NCBI GenBank assembly: GCA_963580285.1
Contig: OY757010.1
Location: 216,734,204-216,798,203, forward strand
DNA: 64,000 nucleotides
Reading direction: 5' to 3'
DNA from: Lucinisca nassula
Lineage: Eukaryota; Mollusca; Bivalvia; Lucinida; Lucinidae
Shown here one piece after another: positions 60,600-64,000 of this stretch. Both the position numbers and the translations under genes were made by a program. A model generated the notes under the pieces. The model did not search any database and had not been told where the DNA came from. It was given only the letters and a program-made list of their open reading frames with translations. Position 1 is the first letter of the stretch. Every line of letters begins with the position of its first letter.

Positions 60600-63000
60600 T
60601 ACCCCCGGCGTTGGCGTCCGCATTTACGTCAAAGTTTTAAAGAGCTCATATTTTCCATACGATTTTTGTTTGTTTTTGTTTTGTTTTTCGAAATTTTTAT
60701 ATAAAGGTTATTTAATTGTCAATATATTACAAACCATAGGAAGAACCAGTGCTTCAGCTGAAGTGCACGACCCGCCGGATGCTTTTAGCTTTATGAGTGT
60801 TACCATATATGGGTATGGCGGCCATTTTGGTCATGTGACCTGGACCTTGAATGGTTCCCACCATAAATGCGCCTTATCGTAAGGAGCAAAAATATATCTT
60901 ATACTTTAGTACTGTATTCTGAATCGTTTGCAGGATAAAATGCATTCTCACTTTTCCAATACAAAAGCATATGTGTCAAAGTTTGACCTAGGCACAAAGA
61001 AGGTCAAGGTCAACCCAGGGTCACCATTATAGCAATTTATGATGGGCCTACGTCCCAGATGCTATTTATCAAGTTTCGTGGAAATCTGCCCAGTTGTTCT
61101 GGAGAAGACTATTTTTGAAGGGTTTTTACCATATATGGCTTGGTGGCCATTTTGGTCATGTGACCTAGGCCCCATGAGCAAATGGTGGTTTCCCCCATCC
61201 CATAGAGGCTCAATATGAAATTTGACTTCAATCGGCCCAACGGTTTCGGAGGAGAAGCAGTTCGAAAATTTTCACATTTTTCGCCTCGGCGAGGCTATAC
61301 TAAATGGAATGTAATATTTCGCAAGTTCATTGGTTAGATCTCATTGACATCTATCAGTATGCCAAAAATTGTTTAAATATTCCAAGCGGTTGAGTCACTA
61401 TCACCAATTTTCACAAACGGGTTACGGACGGACCAGAAGAAGGTCCAGGTCAACCCAGGGTCACCATTTTGGCATTTTATGATGGGCCTACGTCCCAGAT
61501 GCTATTTATCAAGTTTCGTGGAAATCTGCCAAGTGGTTCTGGAGAAGACTATTTTTGAAGGATTTTTACCATATATGGCTTGGCCGCCATTGTGGTCATG
61601 TGACCTGGACCCCATGAGCAAATTTAGGTTTCCCTCATCCCATAGAGGCTCAATATAAAATTTGACTTCAATCGGCCCAACGGTTTCCTAGAAGAAGCAG
61701 TTCGAAAATTTTCACATTTTTCGCCTCGGCGAGGCTATACTAAATGGAATGTAATATTTCGCAAGTTCATTGGTAAGACCTCATTGATATATATCAGTAT
61801 GCCAAAAATTGTTTAAATATTCCAAGCGGTTAAGTCACTATCACCAATTTTCACAAATGGGTTATGGACGGACAGACAGACAGACCATATATGGCTTGGC
61901 GGCCATTTTGGTCATGTGACCTGGACCCCATGAGCAAATTTTGGTTTCTTTCATCCCATAGAGATTAGATTTCAATCGCCCCAAAGGTTTCCGAGGAGAA
62001 GCAGTTCGAAAATTTTCACATTTTTCGCCTCGGCGAGGCTATACTAAATGGAATGTATTATTTCGCAAGTTCATTGGTTAGATCACATTGACATCTATCA
62101 GTATGCCAAAAATTGTTTAAATATTCCAAGTAGTTAAGTCACTATCACCAATATTCACAAACGGGTTACGGACGGACCCAAAGAAGGTCAAGGTCAACCC
62201 AGGGTCACCATTTTAGCAATTTATGATGGGCCTACGTCCCAGATGCTATTTATCAAGTTTCGTGGAAATCTGCCAAGTTGTTCTGGAGAAGACTATTTTT
62301 GAAGTGTTTTTACCATATATGGCTTGGCGGCCATTTTGGTCATGTGACCTGGGCCCCATGAGCAAATTTTGGTTTCCCTATCCCATAGAGGCTCCATATG
62401 AAATTTGACTTCAATCGGCCCAACGGTTTCCGCGGAAAAGCAGTTCGAAAATTTTCACATTTTTCGCCTCGGCGAGGCTTTACTAAATGGAATGTAATAT
62501 TTAGCAAGTTCATTTGTTAGATCTCATTGACATCTATCAGTATGCCAAAAATGGTTTAAATATTCCAAGCGGTTAAGTCACTATCACCAATTTTCACAAA
62601 CGGGTTACGGATGGACAAACAGACAGACCATATATGGCTTGGCGGCCATTTAGATCATGTAACCTGGACTCCATGATAAAATTTTTGTTTCCCCCATCCC
62701 ATAGAGGCTCCATATGAAATTAGACTTCAATCGGCCCAACAGTTTCCGAGGAGAAGCAGTTCGAAAATTTTCACATTTTTCGCCTCGGCGAGGCTATACT
62801 AAATGGAATGTAATATTTCTCAAGTTCATTGGTTAGAACTCATTGCTATCTATCAGTATGCCAAAAATTATTTAAATATTCCAACCGGTTAAGTCACTAT
62901 CACCAATTTTCACAAACGGGTTACGGACGGACAGACTGACAGAATGACCGAATGACAGAATGACGCGGTGATTTTAGGGCACTCTTAGAAATCAACCGAC
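60600..63000 (+). repeat. Tandem-repeat element with alternating long and short units
   Basis: Units start at ACCATATATGG (60802, 61128, 61568, 61884, 62312, 62627), spaced 326, 440, 316, 428 and 315 bp. Long units carry an extra block of about 110 bp (CCTACGTCCCAGATGCTATT, GGAGAAGACTATTTTTGAAG). All share CATTTTTCGCCTCGGCGAGG and (GACA)n. A terminal hairpin ACCGACTTCAGTCGGT (62996-63011) closes the array. Confidence 0.85.
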
Positions 63001-63019
63001 TTCAGTCGGTTGCTTTTTC

Positions 63020-63580
63020 TGCGGGTCGTGCAATTTGATTCATGTTTGGTATGATGATAGATATATGTCCATAGTCACATCCAGCAATACCCCGCTAATG
63101 ATCTCAAGGTCTATGTCATGGACTTAGAATTTTTATGTAAGAGTTTTTAAAGGTCATATTTTCAAAATCATATGAGGGATTTGGTTCTCATTTGATAGAT
63201 TCAAACTTTTATTCAGCAATACCATTGCCCATGACTTCAAGGCCAAGGTCACGGACTTAGACAATTTCTATCTTTTTGATATGATGATAGATATAGGTCC
63301 AAACTTTTATTCAGCAATACCATTGCTCATGACGTCAACGCCAAGGTCACAGACTTAGACATTTTTATGTTTAAGTTTTTCATGAGTTTGGTTCATATTT
63401 GGTATGATGATAAGACATAGGTCCAAAGTTTTATTCAGGTATTCCAAGGCCAAGACCTTAAGGTCAAGGTCGCAGACTATGAAAATTTATGTTAGCGCTC
63501 ATATTTTTCTAACCATGCGATGGATTGATTCGTATCTGGTTTGATGACAGATATAGGTCCAAACGTTTATTAGGCAATAC
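63020..63580 (+). repeat. Diverged tandem repeats, ~120-130 bp
   Basis: Repeats of GGTATGATGATAGATATAGG, CCAAACTTTTATTCAGCAAT, ACCATTGC.CATGAC.TCAAGG and GGTCACGGACTTAGA, four to five units. Confidence 0.7.
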
Positions 63581-64000
63581 CACCACCTATGCACATAGCC
63601 TCAAAAGCTTTTTCCAACGAGAGCTTTGCTGTGTGATTACAATTATCCTCATTCAAATGTATTTCTTCATGTGTTTGGATAAAGTGTGCAGTTCAAATAT
63701 GCACTATTTGCACAAAGCAGCAAAATCTGCCAGCTGCAGTAAACAGTCCGCAGAGACGTTACGTGATAACGTCTGGTTTCTAATAGTATACCGTAGAATA
63801 TACCGCCACAAAGTTTTGAAGCATCCATCAGAAACTTCAAAACGAACGACCGCATTTGAAACTACTTCAGGTTTCAAGTAGATAACGACATGTCAACTCA
63901 TGCGCGCAATTTCGTATATTTACATTCTCAGTGCATTTGCATAAAACCGCTATAACAAACTTTATCATATGACGTCGCGTCTGAGAATGTAATGACGCAA
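63581..64000. other. Stretch without a recognised gene
   Basis: One open frame of 118 codons (63525-63881, plus) begins inside the tandem repeats and has no recognisable domain; I treat it as chance. Confidence 0.5.

Noticed and set aside
63525..63881. A 118-codon frame at the right end
   Set aside because: Starts within tandem repeats, no domain, no splice context.
59400..64000. Further GABA-B receptor exons (GWY segment)
   Set aside because: No splice-bounded frame with the expected motif found between 45232 and 64000.

Overview
This window looks like nuclear DNA of a bivalve mollusc, most likely a clam. The reasons are: intron-rich GABA-B-like receptor genes; heavy repeat load; SINEs ending in the molluscan-type tail GACGTTAAAC(C)TCAAA; BEL/Pao, gmr1-like Ty3/gypsy, CR1-like and Penelope-like retroelements; and a Penelope-like element of the Naiad clade with in-frame TGA codons, a feature I recall reported for Naiads of clams and spiders. 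The species call is inference.

Host genes. Two closely similar first coding exons of class C GPCR (GABA-B-like) receptors face away from each other: minus strand 10682-10921 and plus strand 32311-32535. The plus-strand gene continues with four more exons (36081-36218, 39937-40107, 42505-42606, 45166-45231). All are phase 0 and together encode about two thirds of the first lobe region of the Venus-flytrap domain. Later exons are not visible and probably lie beyond 64000. No further exon of the minus-strand gene is visible before position 1. I see no other convincing host gene; 27692-28800 is a broken copy of an unnamed multicopy invertebrate family.

Mobile elements, left to right. A CR1-like LINE with a 2A-like motif (1573-5123, minus). 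A MULE-like MITE (7119-7577). A lone LINE ORF1 (8050-9205, minus). A young BEL/Pao element with identical LTR segments and a 5-bp target duplication (12793-20003, minus). A full-length Naiad Penelope-like element whose open frame 20238-23366 is crossed by four TGA codons only. Tandem-repeat elements (24270-25440, 44150-44985, 60600-63000). A gmr1-like gypsy element with LTRs of about 2.5 kb and integrase ahead of reverse transcriptase (45449-52814, minus). A solo LTR of the same family in the opposite orientation (54167-56721), so 50-57 kb looks like a giant inverted repeat.

Small repeats are dense. Two palindromic families (A and B, about 270-290 bp) share one nearly invariant 50-bp hairpin and together occur about 20 times. 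There are also tRNA-derived SINEs with intact target duplications, TTAA-flanked MITEs and short fold-back repeats.

The most interesting points are the probable selenocysteine-encoding Naiad, a complete hammerhead ribozyme motif in a small element inserted in the gypsy RT gene (47294-47339) with a second degenerate one at 25556-25601, the shared hairpin core of families A and B, a perfect 45-bp hairpin flanked by 9-bp direct repeats (53630-53691), and layered nested insertions around 54.0-57.2 kb.
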